Shown: positions 1-10,600 of the stretch, one piece after another
Layout: each line of letters begins with the position of its first letter
Numbering within the stretch: position 1 is the first letter of the stretch
Source: Chloroflexota bacterium
GTDB lineage: Bacteria > Chloroflexota > Limnocylindria > Limnocylindrales > CSP1-4
Length of the DNA: 44,795 nt
Assembly: GCA_003156975.1 (NCBI GenBank)
Contig: PMIE01000082.1
Location: 88,978-133,772, forward strand
Direction: 5' to 3'
The notes under the pieces: model-generated
Databases searched by the model: none
Told to the model about the DNA's origin: nothing
The model's input: only the letters and a program-made list of their open reading frames with translations
Position numbers and translations under genes: made by a program

Positions 1-288
1 GGCTGAGGCGATCGGGCTAGGTCCCATGACCGGGTGCCGCGCGTCAACGGTCGTTCTCCACGGTGACGAAGGGCACCGTCCGAAGGGACTCGGAGCGCTT
101 GGCCCCATCGGCGGGAGGCTCGGGCGCTGCGGTCGGAAAGGTGCGTTTGAGGGCGGTTAGGGTGCCTTGCGATGGGCCTTACAACGCCCGTCGAGCCTCC
201 CTCGATCCATTCAATCTGCGTAAGGGTCCTGGGTGGCAGGACCGCCGTACCATTGCTCCCTCCCCCCTGCCGTCCCATCCTCGCTCCT

Positions 289-2037
289 ATGACGGACGCT
301 ACTGTCCAGCGCCCCGGCCGACTCCACATCAGTTTGATCGTGGCGTTGCCGTTGACGCTGCTACTCCTGGCCCTTGCCGTAGGGACTGCAGCCGGCCACT
401 CGACGAAGAACCGGTTCTCCGCAGCGGCGATTTCACCGAACCCCGCGGTTGTCGGCGCGGCCGTTTCCTTCGGTGTGACGTACACCGGACGCAATGCGCC
501 CAAGTCCGTCTCGGTCGTGATCGATGGCGTTGCCACGGCGATGACGGGCAGCGGATCCGACTACTCCCACGGCGTCAGGTTCAGCGCCACGGCCAAACCG
601 GCAGTCGGCACGCATGAGATCTACTTCCGCGCCGTCGATGCCGATGGCGATGGCGATTCTCAAAAGTCCGAAGCCGTGAGCCTGGTCATCAAGCCGGCTG
701 CCGCGCCGACTCCGGCCCCAACCCGAAAGCCGACCCCCAAGCCAACGCCGAAGCCAACCGCACACCCCGCCATCACTCCGGCCCCGAGCCCGGCTCGTGG
801 CCCCGCCACATCTGAGCCTCGCACCGATGGCGGAGCCACAAATCCCGAACCAACCAGCACCGCGCCCGGTGGTGTCTTTACCAGCCCCGCACCGGGTTCC
901 GGCGGGCTTGCGGCCGGGCCCGGCGACCAGGGCACGCCTACCGCTCCTATGGCAAATGCCGTCGGCCCGGCCGGTGCGGTCGGCGACCTGACCGCGTATC
1001 AGCTAACCAAGGGTGCCTCCGGTCGTGAGTTGCCCGCGGCCGTGGTGGCCAACCTGTATCGCAGTCGAACGGCGTCGCTCGATCAGCTTGTGACCGAGCT
1101 CCTGCCCACCATCGCCACTGCCAGTGCGGGGGCGGCAGCCTGGGCGGCGTTCGCCTTCTTCGGCAAGCGGCGACGTGACGATGACGAGACGGACGACGGG
1201 CTCCTCGCCGCGGCGGCCGGAGTCGGGTACGAAGCCGACGCCGCTCCCGGCCTGGAGGCCGTCGATGAGTCGCTCTTGCCGCGCTGGCGAAGGCCCTCGC
1301 TGCAACAAGTTCGCCGCACGGACCCGCTCCGAGCCGCCGAGGCTGCGCCGAGCCTTTCCTTCGAGTCCGCCGGCGTCCGGCCGCTCGAGAACTTCGAACG
1401 CCGGAATATCGGTTACAGGCTGGTCCGCCTCCTCGACTCGCCGGACGAGTTCCGCTCCCGGGAGATTGGCATTCTCGACCAGGGTGACGAAGTCCAGCTG
1501 CTGCAGCGCCACGGCGTCTATTGGCTGATCCTGTGCCCGGATGGCCGGCAGGGCTGGATCCACCGGATGACGCTGGCCGATCCGGCCCGTGCTGCGATGC
1601 TGCAGGACGAGTTGGATCCAATGCCGCAATACATGGACGATGTCCCGGAGCCGGAGGTCGAGGCCTACCCTGAAGAACCGGGCAGCGATGGGCTGCTCGA
1701 GGCGTACATGATCGCCCGTCGGGACGTCCTACGGACCATGGCGGCCGACGAGTCGGACGCGCCCGAAGGGTCAAGCGACGCCTCAGCAACCTTCGCCGCG
1801 TTCCAGGGAGCTACCTTTGCGGCCCCAGTCGCCGACGTGCCGGCTCCTGTCGTCGAGGTCGCAGCCGATCCTGCGCCGGCTAGCCCCGTTCCGACCGTGG
1901 AGCCACCTTCCGCCGAGTCTCCCGCCGCAGAACCAGGACATGCTGGTGAGAAATATTCGGCACATAGGAATGCGGGTAGCCGTAAGGCCGCAACCGGGTC
2001 CCGGCCTGGTACCAGATCACGTCGCCCTTCACGGTGA
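289..2037 (+). CDS. Exported/anchored protein with Ig-like, Pro-rich and SH3-like parts
   Basis: Unknown function; 582 residues from the ATG at 289. This start places a hydrophobic signal-like segment at residues 14-34 (LPLTLLLLALAVG core). In-frame codons upstream of it encode no such segment. Residues about 40-135 look like a beta-rich Ig-type domain. A Pro/Thr/Lys-rich repeat (PTPKPTPKP) follows at about 137-180. A second hydrophobic stretch at about 268-293 is followed by KRRRDDDE, which suggests a membrane anchor. Residues about 375-430 resemble a bacterial SH3 domain (ILDQGDEVQLL, GWIHRMTL). The tail is rich in acidic residues, Pro and Ala. The last 158 bases run antisense through the 3' end of the methyltransferase gene. 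A cell-envelope sensor or structural role is possible but is only inference. Confidence 0.65.
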   Translation: MTDATVQRPGRLHISLIVALPLTLLLLALAVGTAAGHSTKNRFSAAAISPNPAVVGAAVSFGVTYTGRNAPKSVSVVIDGVATAMTGSGSDYSHGVRFSATAKPAVGTHEIYFRAVDADGDGDSQKSEAVSLVIKPAAAPTPAPTRKPTPKPTPKPTAHPAITPAPSPARGPATSEPRTDGGATNPEPTSTAPGGVFTSPAPGSGGLAAGPGDQGTPTAPMANAVGPAGAVGDLTAYQLTKGASGRELPAAVVANLYRSRTASLDQLVTELLPTIATASAGAAAWAAFAFFGKRRRDDDETDDGLLAAAAGVGYEADAAPGLEAVDESLLPRWRRPSLQQVRRTDPLRAAEAAPSLSFESAGVRPLENFERRNIGYRLVRLLDSPDEFRSREIGILDQGDEVQLLQRHGVYWLILCPDGRQGWIHRMTLADPARAAMLQDELDPMPQYMDDVPEPEVEAYPEEPGSDGLLEAYMIARRDVLRTMAADESDAPEGSSDASATFAAFQGATFAAPVADVPAPVVEVAADPAPASPVPTVEPPSAESPAAEPGHAGEKYSAHRNAGSRKAATGSRPGTRSRRPSR

Positions 2038-2812
2038 ACCCGGCCCGGGTCGCCCGGCCTGCCAGGTCCGATCCGGTGAAGATGTAGCGCCCCTCCTGGT
2101 AGGCATCGCGAACGATCACTGCCGCGTAGCGCTCCGGCCTCAGGACTCGCACGAGTTGCGCAAAGACCTCTTCCATGCGATCCAGGAAGGTGGCGTAGTC
2201 GGCGCTGTTGGCCAGATCGCCTGCGTGTTCGGTGATCATTGCGTAGTCGGTGCGGCGGTTCGCGTGCTCCTCCGCCAGCTTGCCGCCGGACATGGTGATC
2301 GGCAGCTGGATGTTGTACGGGGGATCCGTGGCGACGAAGTCGATGCTGTCGGACTCAAGCTCAGGCAGCAGCAGAAGCGAATCGCCCAATCGCATCTCCA
2401 AACCGGACGGGTCGAAGCCCCGTTCTCCGACCGGATCCGCCGAACCGATGTCCGCAAGCAGCGGTCCCAGGCCGCCCCGTTCGGCCTTGAGCTCCGCAAC
2501 GAGCGCCTCGAAGACCGCCACCCAACGTGGCTCGATCTCCAACCCGAGACCGCGCCGCGGGCCACGGGCGATCGCCGCTCCCAGGAGCGTCCCGCCGACG
2601 CCGGCGAACGGGTCCAGGACGAGTTCGCCCGTGGTGGTGAAGAACTCGATGAGGCGGGCCATGAGTCGGGGAGGCTTGTTTGCGCCGTGCTGCTTCCGCA
2701 CGGCGTGGCCGAGTTCGGACGGATAGGCCGTTCCCCAAACGGACTTGGTGAAGTAGAGCCACTCCTCGCCTGAAAGCTCGTTCAGGGTGTTGCCGGGGTG
2801 TCGTGGGCTCAT
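1880..2812 (-). CDS. Orphan DNA adenine/cytosine-N4 methyltransferase
   Basis: S-adenosylmethionine-dependent amino-methyltransferase of the N4/N6 DNA methylase family, 310 residues. Motif X-like KPPRLMARLI (46-55) is followed directly by motif I, DPFAGVGGT (67-75). The catalytic motif IV, TDPPYN, lies at 162-167, and later strands at about 225-270 complete the fold. The FxGxG-before-DPPY order is that of alpha/gamma classes. The N-terminal stretch resembles the C-terminal half of beta-class enzymes, so the gene reads like a circular permutation. No restriction endonuclease, specificity subunit or repair gene lies beside it, so it is probably a solitary regulatory or housekeeping methylase. 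The upstream ribosome site is weak, and ATG 2812 is chosen because it is the only start ahead of the conserved block. Confidence 0.85.
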   Translation of the reverse strand: MSPRHPGNTLNELSGEEWLYFTKSVWGTAYPSELGHAVRKQHGANKPPRLMARLIEFFTTTGELVLDPFAGVGGTLLGAAIARGPRRGLGLEIEPRWVAVFEALVAELKAERGGLGPLLADIGSADPVGERGFDPSGLEMRLGDSLLLLPELESDSIDFVATDPPYNIQLPITMSGGKLAEEHANRRTDYAMITEHAGDLANSADYATFLDRMEEVFAQLVRVLRPERYAAVIVRDAYQEGRYIFTGSDLAGRATRAGFTVKGDVIWYQAGTRLRPYGYPHSYVPNISHQHVLVLRRETRRKVAPRSERG

Positions 2813-2960
2813 CTGCCGAGCTTAGTGGGTATCCGCCGTCCACGTCTTGAATCCCGCCCGATCGGCCGGCCGGTCGGACGGCGGGTGCACCTGGTACGAA
2901 ATGGCTGCCCGCTCGGATGCTCTGGCCGGTTACCCTTGACAGCATCGAGGGGAAGATAAG

Positions 2961-5900
2961 GTGCCGCTCTGTGCGGCGCCGGCTCTGGGACCTCGACATA
3001 TGGCTGCGACAATTCACGACCGAGGCGGCGCGGGCCGCACTTTTGACGGGCGCTCGCCGCATAAGCGGCTCTGGAGCGACCGCTTCGTCGGTCGTGAGCG
3101 GCAGCTGGAACGAATCGCCATCGGGCTGCAGAACGTCGCCGACGGCAAGCCGACCGCCCTGGTGCTGTCGGGTGCAGCGGGTACCGGCCTGACGCGCCTG
3201 CTCGGCGAAACGCGGCGGCGCGTCGAATCGCTGGCCGAGCCGTTCGCCACGGTCCACGGCGTGGCCATGCCGGCCACCTCCGGCGTCCCATATGCGCCGG
3301 TGTCGGCCGCGCTCGAACGTCTGCTTGCGCCGCTCTCCGATGAGACGCTCGCGGCACTCGTTGGACCCACCGGCGATGCCATTGCGCGGCTGGTGCCGGG
3401 ACTCTACCCCCGGCTCGAGCAGTTGGAACTGCTGCCCGATCGGCCGCGCATCGCCGCCACGGAATGGCGCGAAGCGCGCATGTTCGAAGCCGTCCTCGGT
3501 CTCCTGGAGCGGCTCGGGGAGCGCCAGCCGGTTGCCGTTCTGCTGGAGGACCTCCACTACGCCGATGCCGCCACTCGCGGACTGGCTACATTCCTCGCCC
3601 GCGTCACGCGGGGCCAGCGGGTCATGCTGATCGCTACCTACCAGCCCGATCGCCTGGGGCGGTCTCATCCGTTGCGGGCGACCCTGTCGACCCTGGCGGC
3701 CTCGCCCTCAGTCACCATCGCAGATGTGGAGCCGCTGGATCGGGCCGACCTCGGCCAGCTGATAGAGGCGATCGAGGGTGCGCGGCCATCGTCGACGACG
3801 CTTCTCCTGGTGGCCGAGCGTTCGCGCGGCAATCCGCTCGTCGCCGAAGAGTTGCTGGCCGCGCGTCGGGAGCTGCTCGGCGTGTCGCTGGCGGCAACAA
3901 TGGACCGGCTCGTCACGGCCCGGGCTTCGCTGCGCTCTCCGGAGTGTCGCCGTGTCCTCCGACTTCTATCGCTCACGGGCTCCATGGTCACCATACCGAC
4001 CCTCATGTCGATGGCGACGGAATTCGAGTCCAGGTCTACATCCCGGCCGCCCCGTTCCGCTTCGGCGGCGCGGCACGGCGACGCCATGGAATCGGATTTC
4101 GCGGATGGCGTGGCCGAGGCCCTGGAGCATGGCTTCCTGATCGAAACGTTCGACGGAGCCGGCGGTGCGGCCGGTGGCGGTTTGCGTGGGTGGGGCGGAG
4201 AGCAGGCCCGCGGAGACCCCCGGGGCGACCGGCAAACGAAGCCGAACTCGCCGAAAGAAGCCGCCCGCGGCGCGGCTGCGCGCCGGGCCGGCGGTGCAGC
4301 CGGGCGTCCCGAAGGTGGCCGTGCGCTCGGCCGCGCGGCCCGCCCAAGTTCCCGCTCGATCGCCCCGAGTGCCCCTGCGGAAACGACGGACGAGCGGCTC
4401 ATCGGCTTCCGGCACGAACTGATCGCCGAAGCTATCGCTGCGGACCTGTTGCCGGCAACTCGCCGTCGCTACCATTCCGCCCTCGCGGCGGCCCGTGGCA
4501 ACGCACCGAACCCGCAGCCGGCCGCTGCCCTGGATCACCACCTGGCTGCGTACGAACTGGTAGAGGCCGAGATCATGGCGCTCGACGCGGCGGCGGTCGC
4601 GGAAGGCCTGGATGCCGGGGCCGACGCTCTGGCCCACTACGAGACGGCTCTTAGTCTCCACGAGGTCGTTCGCCCTGGAGAGTCGGCGGCACGCCTCTCG
4701 GATCTGTATTTGCGATCCGCCGAGGCCGCCTTCGCGGCAGGGGATCCGGCTCGCGCTTCGGCATATGCCGAAGCCGCCGCCGCCACTCTCGACGATCCGC
4801 GCGAGAGGCCGGCTCTCGGCCTTGCGATGGAGCAACTCGGCGGGTACCGGCGAGCCTCCGGAGACCACGACGGAGCGCTCGTCGCCTACCGTCGCGCCGT
4901 GGAACTCGTGCCGCCGGAACCAAGCGCCGCCCGGGCTCGAGTTCTCGCGTCGCTCGCCCAGTTCCGCATGCTGGAGGGCGTCTTCTCCGAGGCGAAGCGC
5001 TACGCTCAGGAAGCGGTTGAGGTCGCCACGGCGGTCGGCGAAGAGGCGCGACAGGAGTTGCTCCACGCGACTTGTACTCTCGCCGTCGCCGATGCCTGGG
5101 GGGATGATCCCGAGCCGGCAGTCTGGAAGCTGCGGCAGACCCGCGATGAGGCGGCGGACCTCGGCCGCCTCGACGACCTCTTCCGGGTCTATGCGAACCT
5201 GACCACCGTCCTGGACCTTCTGGGTCGCCGCGAAGAGGCCATCGCGATCGCCTACGAAGGCATCGCCGAGGCGGAGCGGGCCGGTCAGGCCACGGTCTAC
5301 GGCAACTTCCTGCGCGCCAATGCAGCCGAGTCGCTCTTCTTCCTGGGCCGCTGGTCGGAGTGCCGCCGGCTCTGCATGGACGCCCTGAGCTGGAACCCGG
5401 TGGGCATCTGGTTCCTCTCGCCGCTCCACAACCTGGCCACTCTCGAGGTCGCGATGAGCGCCGGCGAGTCGGCCGGTCGGCTTCTCGGCCAGGAGTTGCT
5501 GGCCATCGAAACGGTCCAGGACCCGCAATTCTCCGTGCCTGCGCAGCAGACTGCGGCGGAGTACGCGCTCTGGCAGGAAGATCTCATCGACGCTCATAAG
5601 GCCGCGGATCGTGGTTGGCTTCGGGTCAGCGACACCGAAGACTGGCTGCTGATGGCCCGCATGGCCGCCACCTACCTCGAGGTGGACGCGACCGTCGCCC
5701 AGGATGCCCATCGGCGCCGCGACTTTGCCGCCCTGGCCGCTGCCCGTGAGCGGAGCCTGCCGGTCATGCTCCGTGCCGAGGCGGTGGTACGAGCATGCGG
5801 AGTCTCTCCGGCGACGGGGTCGAGGCGCCAGGCGGATCTGGCGATCAGGACCGCCCGAGCCTACCGATGCCGTGTCGAGAGTCGCGATGACGCCGCGACA

Positions 5901-6542
5901 TGGAGCCAGTTGGCGGTCGACTGGGCCGATCTGGGCGACCCGTACCAGGCTGCGCGAGCGCGGTGGCGGGAGGCTGAGGCGCTGCTCGATCAGGCCAAGG
6001 GGCGATCCACTCGGACCGTGGCCCGCGAGCCCCTCACCGCTGCCGCCGAGGCAGCCTTCAAGCTCGGGGCCTGGCCGCTCCTTCGAGCCGTTGCCGAACT
6101 ATCGCGGCGGGCAATGCTGCCACTCCCCAAGGAGATCGAGAAGGCGCTCGAGAGCCGTCTCGAACCGGTCACGCGGCCGACCAGAGCGGCCGGTCGTCCA
6201 GGGGCGCCGGCCCGATCGGGCCTCCAGACCGGTGTCGCTGTGAGCCAGGATCCAGGCGGCTCGGCAGGATCGGCGCCGCGGTCGGACCTCGGCGTAGTGG
6301 CCGACTTCGCCTCCTCGTCGAGTCAGCCGGCGCAGCACGACTTCGGTCTGAGCAAGAGGGAGTTGGAAGTCCTGGCTCTCATCGCGGAGGGTCGCAGCAA
6401 CCCGGAGATCGGCCGTCGGCTCTTCATTACCCGCAAGACCGTTGCCGTCCACGTCAGCAACATCCTGACCAAACTCGGCGTGTCCGGCCGTGTCGAGGCC
6501 GCGGCCGCTGCGATCCGCCTGAATATCGCCGATCAGGGGTAG
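2961..6542 (+). CDS. LAL-type LuxR family regulator with AAA ATPase domain
   Basis: Large ATPase-plus-HTH transcriptional regulator (LAL/MalT-like architecture), 1193 residues. Order: short lead; AAA_16-like ATPase from about residue 45 ([11 protein letters not shown]); a degenerate Walker A, GAAGTGLT, at 71-78; Walker [13 protein letters not shown] at 191-202; a Gly/Arg/Ala-rich low-complexity insertion at about 398-473; a long alpha-helical TPR-like region at about 490-1070; and a LuxR HTH at about 1128-1190 ([22 protein letters not shown], given here in part: [16 protein letters not shown]). The Walker A lysine is replaced by Leu, which is unusual for the family. The GTG at 2961 is preferred because GAGGGGA lies 7 bases upstream; ATG 3000 is an alternative. 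The ligand and target genes are unknown. Confidence 0.88.
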   Translation: MPLCAAPALGPRHMAATIHDRGGAGRTFDGRSPHKRLWSDRFVGRERQLERIAIGLQNVADGKPTALVLSGAAGTGLTRLLGETRRRVESLAEPFATVHGVAMPATSGVPYAPVSAALERLLAPLSDETLAALVGPTGDAIARLVPGLYPRLEQLELLPDRPRIAATEWREARMFEAVLGLLERLGERQPVAVLLEDLHYADAATRGLATFLARVTRGQRVMLIATYQPDRLGRSHPLRATLSTLAASPSVTIADVEPLDRADLGQLIEAIEGARPSSTTLLLVAERSRGNPLVAEELLAARRELLGVSLAATMDRLVTARASLRSPECRRVLRLLSLTGSMVTIPTLMSMATEFESRSTSRPPRSASAARHGDAMESDFADGVAEALEHGFLIETFDGAGGAAGGGLRGWGGEQARGDPRGDRQTKPNSPKEAARGAAARRAGGAAGRPEGGRALGRAARPSSRSIAPSAPAETTDERLIGFRHELIAEAIAADLLPATRRRYHSALAAARGNAPNPQPAAALDHHLAAYELVEAEIMALDAAAVAEGLDAGADALAHYETALSLHEVVRPGESAARLSDLYLRSAEAAFAAGDPARASAYAEAAAATLDDPRERPALGLAMEQLGGYRRASGDHDGALVAYRRAVELVPPEPSAARARVLASLAQFRMLEGVFSEAKRYAQEAVEVATAVGEEARQELLHATCTLAVADAWGDDPEPAVWKLRQTRDEAADLGRLDDLFRVYANLTTVLDLLGRREEAIAIAYEGIAEAERAGQATVYGNFLRANAAESLFFLGRWSECRRLCMDALSWNPVGIWFLSPLHNLATLEVAMSAGESAGRLLGQELLAIETVQDPQFSVPAQQTAAEYALWQEDLIDAHKAADRGWLRVSDTEDWLLMARMAATYLEVDATVAQDAHRRRDFAALAAARERSLPVMLRAEAVVRACGVSPATGSRRQADLAIRTARAYRCRVESRDDAATWSQLAVDWADLGDPYQAARARWREAEALLDQAKGRSTRTVAREPLTAAAEAAFKLGAWPLLRAVAELSRRAMLPLPKEIEKALESRLEPVTRPTRAAGRPGAPARSGLQTGVAVSQDPGGSAGSAPRSDLGVVADFASSSSQPAQHDFGLSKRELEVLALIAEGRSNPEIGRRLFITRKTVAVHVSNILTKLGVSGRVEAAAAAIRLNIADQG

Positions 6543-6569
6543 GGCGTTCAGCCTGGAGGGCGCCCGAGC

Positions 6570-6600
6570 AGCAAGAAACCCGGACGGTGCGTCCGGGTCT
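6570..6600. terminator. Bidirectional hairpin terminator
   Basis: ACCCGGAC (6578-6585), a 5-base loop and GTCCGGGT (6591-6598) form a perfect 8-bp stem. On the plus strand it lies 35 bases after the LuxR-family gene and is followed by CTCTT. On the minus strand it is followed by TTTCTTGC, a better U-tract, and lies 20 bases past the stop of the small minus-strand reading frame. Confidence 0.6.
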
Positions 6601-6617
6601 CTTAGAGTGGGTCCGGT

Positions 6618-6686
6618 CTACCAGCGCCTACCGAGGATGATCACGACGAGCGCCAGAGTGATCGGAGCCAGGTCACTTAGTTCCAC
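6618..6686 (-). CDS. Candidate 22-residue single-span membrane peptide
   Basis: Short reading frame below usual gene-caller size. It starts with GTG at 6686, preceded by AAGGAG with 6 bases of spacing, and ends in TAG. The peptide begins MELSDLAP, continues with a hydrophobic run ITLALVVIIL and ends GRRW. This is the layout of a one-span inner-membrane small protein with a positively charged C-terminus. A hairpin plus T-rich tract lies 20 bases downstream, so ribosome site, frame and terminator form a complete unit. It is encoded divergently from the MgtC-like gene. MgtR in Salmonella is a small membrane peptide that acts on MgtC, but no sequence similarity is claimed. KdpF is the other family of this size, and no kdp genes are present. 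No family recognised. Confidence 0.45.
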   Translation of the reverse strand: MELSDLAPITLALVVIILGRRW

Positions 6687-6957
6687 GGCCGACTCCTTGG
6701 TGATTGTTCCGAGTGCAGCGCGTGAGCCGCCTGCAGCATCTCAACCCTAACTCTGCCGCCGCGCATTCCGCAATCGGCATTCTGTACGGTCGGGTCCCTG
6801 CCGAACTTACGGCTGGTACCGGGTGCCGCCTCCCGAACGAACTAGGTAAGTCGGCCAATGCCGGCCATCCAGATCGGCCGCGTTTCCGGCTATTACACTG
6901 CGACAATCCGGGCGACCGGTTGAGCCGGCTTCGTGCGATTGTTCGAGGTGAAGCGGC
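6687..6957. other. Divergent intergenic region before the mgtC-like gene
   Basis: These 271 bases separate the small minus-strand frame from the MgtC-like gene and must carry promoters for both if both are real. I see no clear M-box magnesium riboswitch, no manganese (yybP-ykoY) pattern and no convincing -35/-10 pair. A G/C-rich segment at about 6790-6850 may fold but matches no family I recognise. Confidence 0.4.
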
Positions 6958-7644
6958 GTGTCGACTGATATCTCGTTCCAGTTCGACCTTCTATTGCGGC
7001 TGCTTGCCGCAGCTCTGCTCGGAGCCGGACTTGGGCTCGAGCGCGAGATCCACGGCCATCAGGCCGGCATGCGGACCCATATGCTCGTCGCACTTGGATC
7101 TGCGCTATTCACCGTCCTGTCGATCTACGGCTTTCCGCAGATGCCGGGTACGGCCGCAACAGACACGAGCCGCATCTCCGCCCAGGTCGTGACGGGCATC
7201 GGATTTCTCGGCGCCGGAGCGATCATCAAATACGGCACCAGCATTCGCGGCCTGACCACCGCGGCGAGCCTGTGGGTCGTGGCCTCGATCGGTCTTGCGG
7301 CGGGCGCCGGGGCGTACTTCCTTGCGATCGCCGGCACACTGATAGCGCTGGTGGCCCTGTGGCCGGCCAACGTGATAATCGACAAGCTGGCACTCAGGGG
7401 CGGTCGATTGCTTCGTCTTGAGCTCGACCTCAAGAGGCTCGCCGCCTTTGCCGGCGTGTCCCAGGTTCTGCTCGCTCATCACGTCGAGATCGTCAGGGTC
7501 GCCAGTGAGAGGTCGAAGGACGGCCACCTGATGATTCTCGAGGTGCGACTGCTCAACACGGGCCAGAGGCATTCGGTCCTGGCCGAGGTGGATGCCGTCC
7601 CAGGCGTCGAGGTCAGGACGGTCAATCAGGCCGAAGAGGCCTGA
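6958..7644 (+). CDS. MgtC/SapB family membrane protein
   Basis: Integral membrane protein of the MgtC/SapB family, 228 residues, GTG start with GAGGTGAAG just upstream. Four or five hydrophobic helices occupy residues 8-140. They carry family hallmarks: GLGLEREIHGHQAGMRTH, in which the Arg/Glu pair and GMRTH are conserved, and GIGFLGAGAIIK with RGLTTAASLW. A soluble C-terminal ACT-like domain covers about 145-225. In pathogens MgtC supports growth in low magnesium and modulates the F-ATPase; in environmental bacteria the role is poorly defined. It stands alone, without an mgtB-type transporter, and converges on the histidine kinase gene with a 26-base gap. Confidence 0.9.
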   Translation: MSTDISFQFDLLLRLLAAALLGAGLGLEREIHGHQAGMRTHMLVALGSALFTVLSIYGFPQMPGTAATDTSRISAQVVTGIGFLGAGAIIKYGTSIRGLTTAASLWVVASIGLAAGAGAYFLAIAGTLIALVALWPANVIIDKLALRGGRLLRLELDLKRLAAFAGVSQVLLAHHVEIVRVASERSKDGHLMILEVRLLNTGQRHSVLAEVDAVPGVEVRTVNQAEEA

Positions 7645-7670
7645 GCCTACCGCGAGCGTCGCGCCGGCCG

Positions 7671-10600
7671 TCAGTCGGCAGTGACCTCCGAGATGGCCTT
7701 ATCGACTGCGGCCAGGAGCGCTTCGGCCGTGAATGGCTTGGCCAGGAACTCGATGTCGGGCTCGAGAACTCCGTCGCGGACGATGCCCTTGTCGGTGTGG
7801 CCGGACATATACAGAACTCGGATACCGGGCTGGGCGGAGGACAGTTTCAGGGCCACATCGCGACCGCTCATGCCAGGCATTACGACATCGGTCAGCAGCA
7901 GCTGGACGGTACCGTGAGCCGATGCCTCGACGGCGGCGTTTCCGTCTGGTGCGACCAGGACGCGATACCCGGCGGCCTCGAGGACACGGCTCGCAAATCG
8001 TCTGACGCCGTTATCGTCCTCGACGACGAGGATGGTGCCCGTTCGGCTGCCTCGTGCCGCCGTCTCCTGCATCACCTCCGCAGCCACCTGGCGGGCGGCC
8101 TCGACGCGCGGCAAACTGACTGTGAAGGTGGATCCGCGGCCCAACTCGCTCCTGGCCGTAACGGTGCCGCCCGACTGCCGGACGATGCCGTAGACCGTGG
8201 CCAGGCCGAGGCCGGTCCCCTTGCCTGGACCCTTGGTCGTGAAGAACGGCTCGAAGAGGTGCCCCAGCGTCTCCGGGCTCATACCGACGCCCGTGTCGGT
8301 AACCGAGAGGGTGGTAATCGGCCCATGGAGGCCTGCCTCGGCATCGGCCTCGGCATCGGCACCAGCCTCTGCCGGCGCGACTTCGATGGTCACCTTGCCG
8401 CCGTCGGGCATTGCATCTCGGGCATTGACCGCGAGATTGACGATGATCTGCTCCAGCTGTCCGGGATCGGCCAGCACATGGCACGCGGTCTTCGGGACAA
8501 GGGTCGCCAGAGAGACGTCTTCGCCGATAATCCGGCGAAGCATTGGGCCCAGACGTCTGACGATCTCGCCCAGATCGACGACTTCCGGCTGCAGAACCGT
8601 CCGTCGAGCGAACGCCAGGAGCTGCCGGGTAAGGCCGGCGGCTCTGTCCGCCGCTTGCTCAATCTGCTCGAGGTCCTCGCGCGCACCTGCGCCGGGTGGC
8701 AGCTCGGCCAGAGCAAGGCTGGCGCTGCCTCGAATCGCGGTCAGGAGATTGTTGAAGTCGTGGGCGATTCCACCGGCAAGCTGGCCGATCCCCTCCATCT
8801 TCTGGGCCTGGCGAAGCTGGTCCTCCAATGCTTCTCGGACCTTTTCCGCCTTCTTCCGCTCGGATGCGTCGCGGGCGATGCCCAGGATTGCGGGCTGGCC
8901 TCCGAGATCCAGCATGGTCGCGATCATCTCGACCGGAAAGACCGTTCCGTCGCGCCCAACGTGTGAGGTCTCGAAGGCCAGGCTGCCCTTCTCCCGGGTT
9001 GCCGCGATTCTCTCTGCGATCGCCGCCGCTTCTCCCGGCAGACTGATGTCGGCCAGGGATAGTCCGAGAAGCTCTCCCTTCCCGTAGCCGAGCCGTTCGC
9101 AGGCGGTCTGGTTGGCCTCCATGATGCGGCCACTTGTCTCGCTGATGAAGATGGCATCGCCGGCACTCTCGAACAGGGCCCGGAACCTCTCCTCCGATTG
9201 CCGCAGGGCCTTCTCGGCTTCGTAGCGGTCCGAGATATTCAGACCGGCTGTGACGACGCCGACAACCTCGCCCTTCGTAGACCGAAGAGGGGCCTTGGTG
9301 AGGACATGGTGCTGAACCGTGCCGTCCGAGAAGCGCAGGTCCGCCTCGTATGTCTGGGTGGTCTCCCGCTCGAGGACCAGGCGGTCGTACTCCGCGCTCA
9401 GATCCGGCTCGGGTTGGCCCAGCTCGCGGTACGTCTTGCCCAGAATGCCCTCGGCTGGACCTCCCTGGGCGGTCACGAATGCGGCGTTGGCCAGCACGAT
9501 TCGCCCGTCCGTGTCCTTCGCCAGGATCGGAATCGGAACAGCGTCGAGGAGCTCTTGCATGAGCCGAGTCTGCTTCTGAAGGGCCTCCTCAGATTGGCGG
9601 CGCTCGGTGACGTCACGCTGCACCGTGAGGATCGCCGGACGGCCCCGGAATTCGATCCTCCGGGAAACGATCTCGGTCGGGATCAGCGTGCCGTCACGCC
9701 GGAGATGGTCGATTTCGAAGAGGGCGATGCCCGCCTCCATGATCGAGGCCACGCGCGCAGGCAGGAGCGTTGCGGATTCTGGACTGTCAATGTCCGATAT
9801 GGACATGGACAGCAATTCCTCGCGCGAGTAGCCGAGTCGCTCGCAAAGCATGCGGTTGACTTCGATGAATGCACCGCTCGGGTCGTAGATGGCCACGCCG
9901 TCGCCGACGCCGTCGAAGATCGTGCGGAACTGCTCTTCCGATCGACGCAGAGCCTCGTCCATCTCATGCCGGGCGGTGATGTCCTGCATGGACGAGACGA
10001 CGCCAATGATGTTGCCGACGGCGTCCCGGTGTGGACGGTTCGTCTGGACGACCCAGCCCCGCCGGCCGGTTTGAGGTACCACGTACTCGAATTCGCGGGA
10101 AGTTGGCGCTTCGCCCCTCAGGGCTCTCTCGAGGTCCTCGCCAACGCCAGCCGCCATGATTTCCGGGAATAGTTCCCATGCGTTCCGGCCGAGAACCTGG
10201 CCGGCAGACAACCCGGTCAGACCCTCCATCACAGGATTCCAGAGGACGTACCGAAGCTCGTTGTCGCAGACGATGATCCCGTCACCGGCGCTGGCGACGA
10301 TCGTCTCGATGAAGTCGTTGCGTTCGCGGATGGCGGCTTCGGAGCGCCTCGCTTCCGTGACGTCATCGATCATTGCCACCACGAGGGCCGGTCCGACGCG
10401 CGAGAGACGGATGAGGGCATAGCGGTCCGTGACGGCGCCGTGGGTCTCGAATTGCGCCGGCTTGCCGGTGGCGGCGACATGCCTCACCTTCTTGAAAATC
10501 GCCGGCCGGATATTGGGGCGTAACTCGAGAGCCAGCCGGCCCACAAGTCGATCAGCCTTGAGGCCGGTCAACGTCTCAAATGCCGGATTGACGTCGACAA

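Noticed and set aside
63..617. 184-codon frame at the left end
   Set aside because: Out of frame with the signal-peptide-bearing protein that starts at 289; Arg-rich product typical of a shadow frame.
3966..5711. 581-codon open frame antisense to the LuxR-family regulator gene
   Set aside because: Mirror of high third-position G/C in the sense gene; no ribosome site or recognisable domain, whereas the sense strand has clear ATPase and HTH motifs.
6687..6957. M-box or manganese riboswitch upstream of the mgtC-like gene
   Set aside because: No match to either consensus core on the plus strand.
7797..8966. 389-codon frame antisense to the histidine kinase
   Set aside because: Sense strand carries the HATPase and receiver motifs; the antisense product matches no family.
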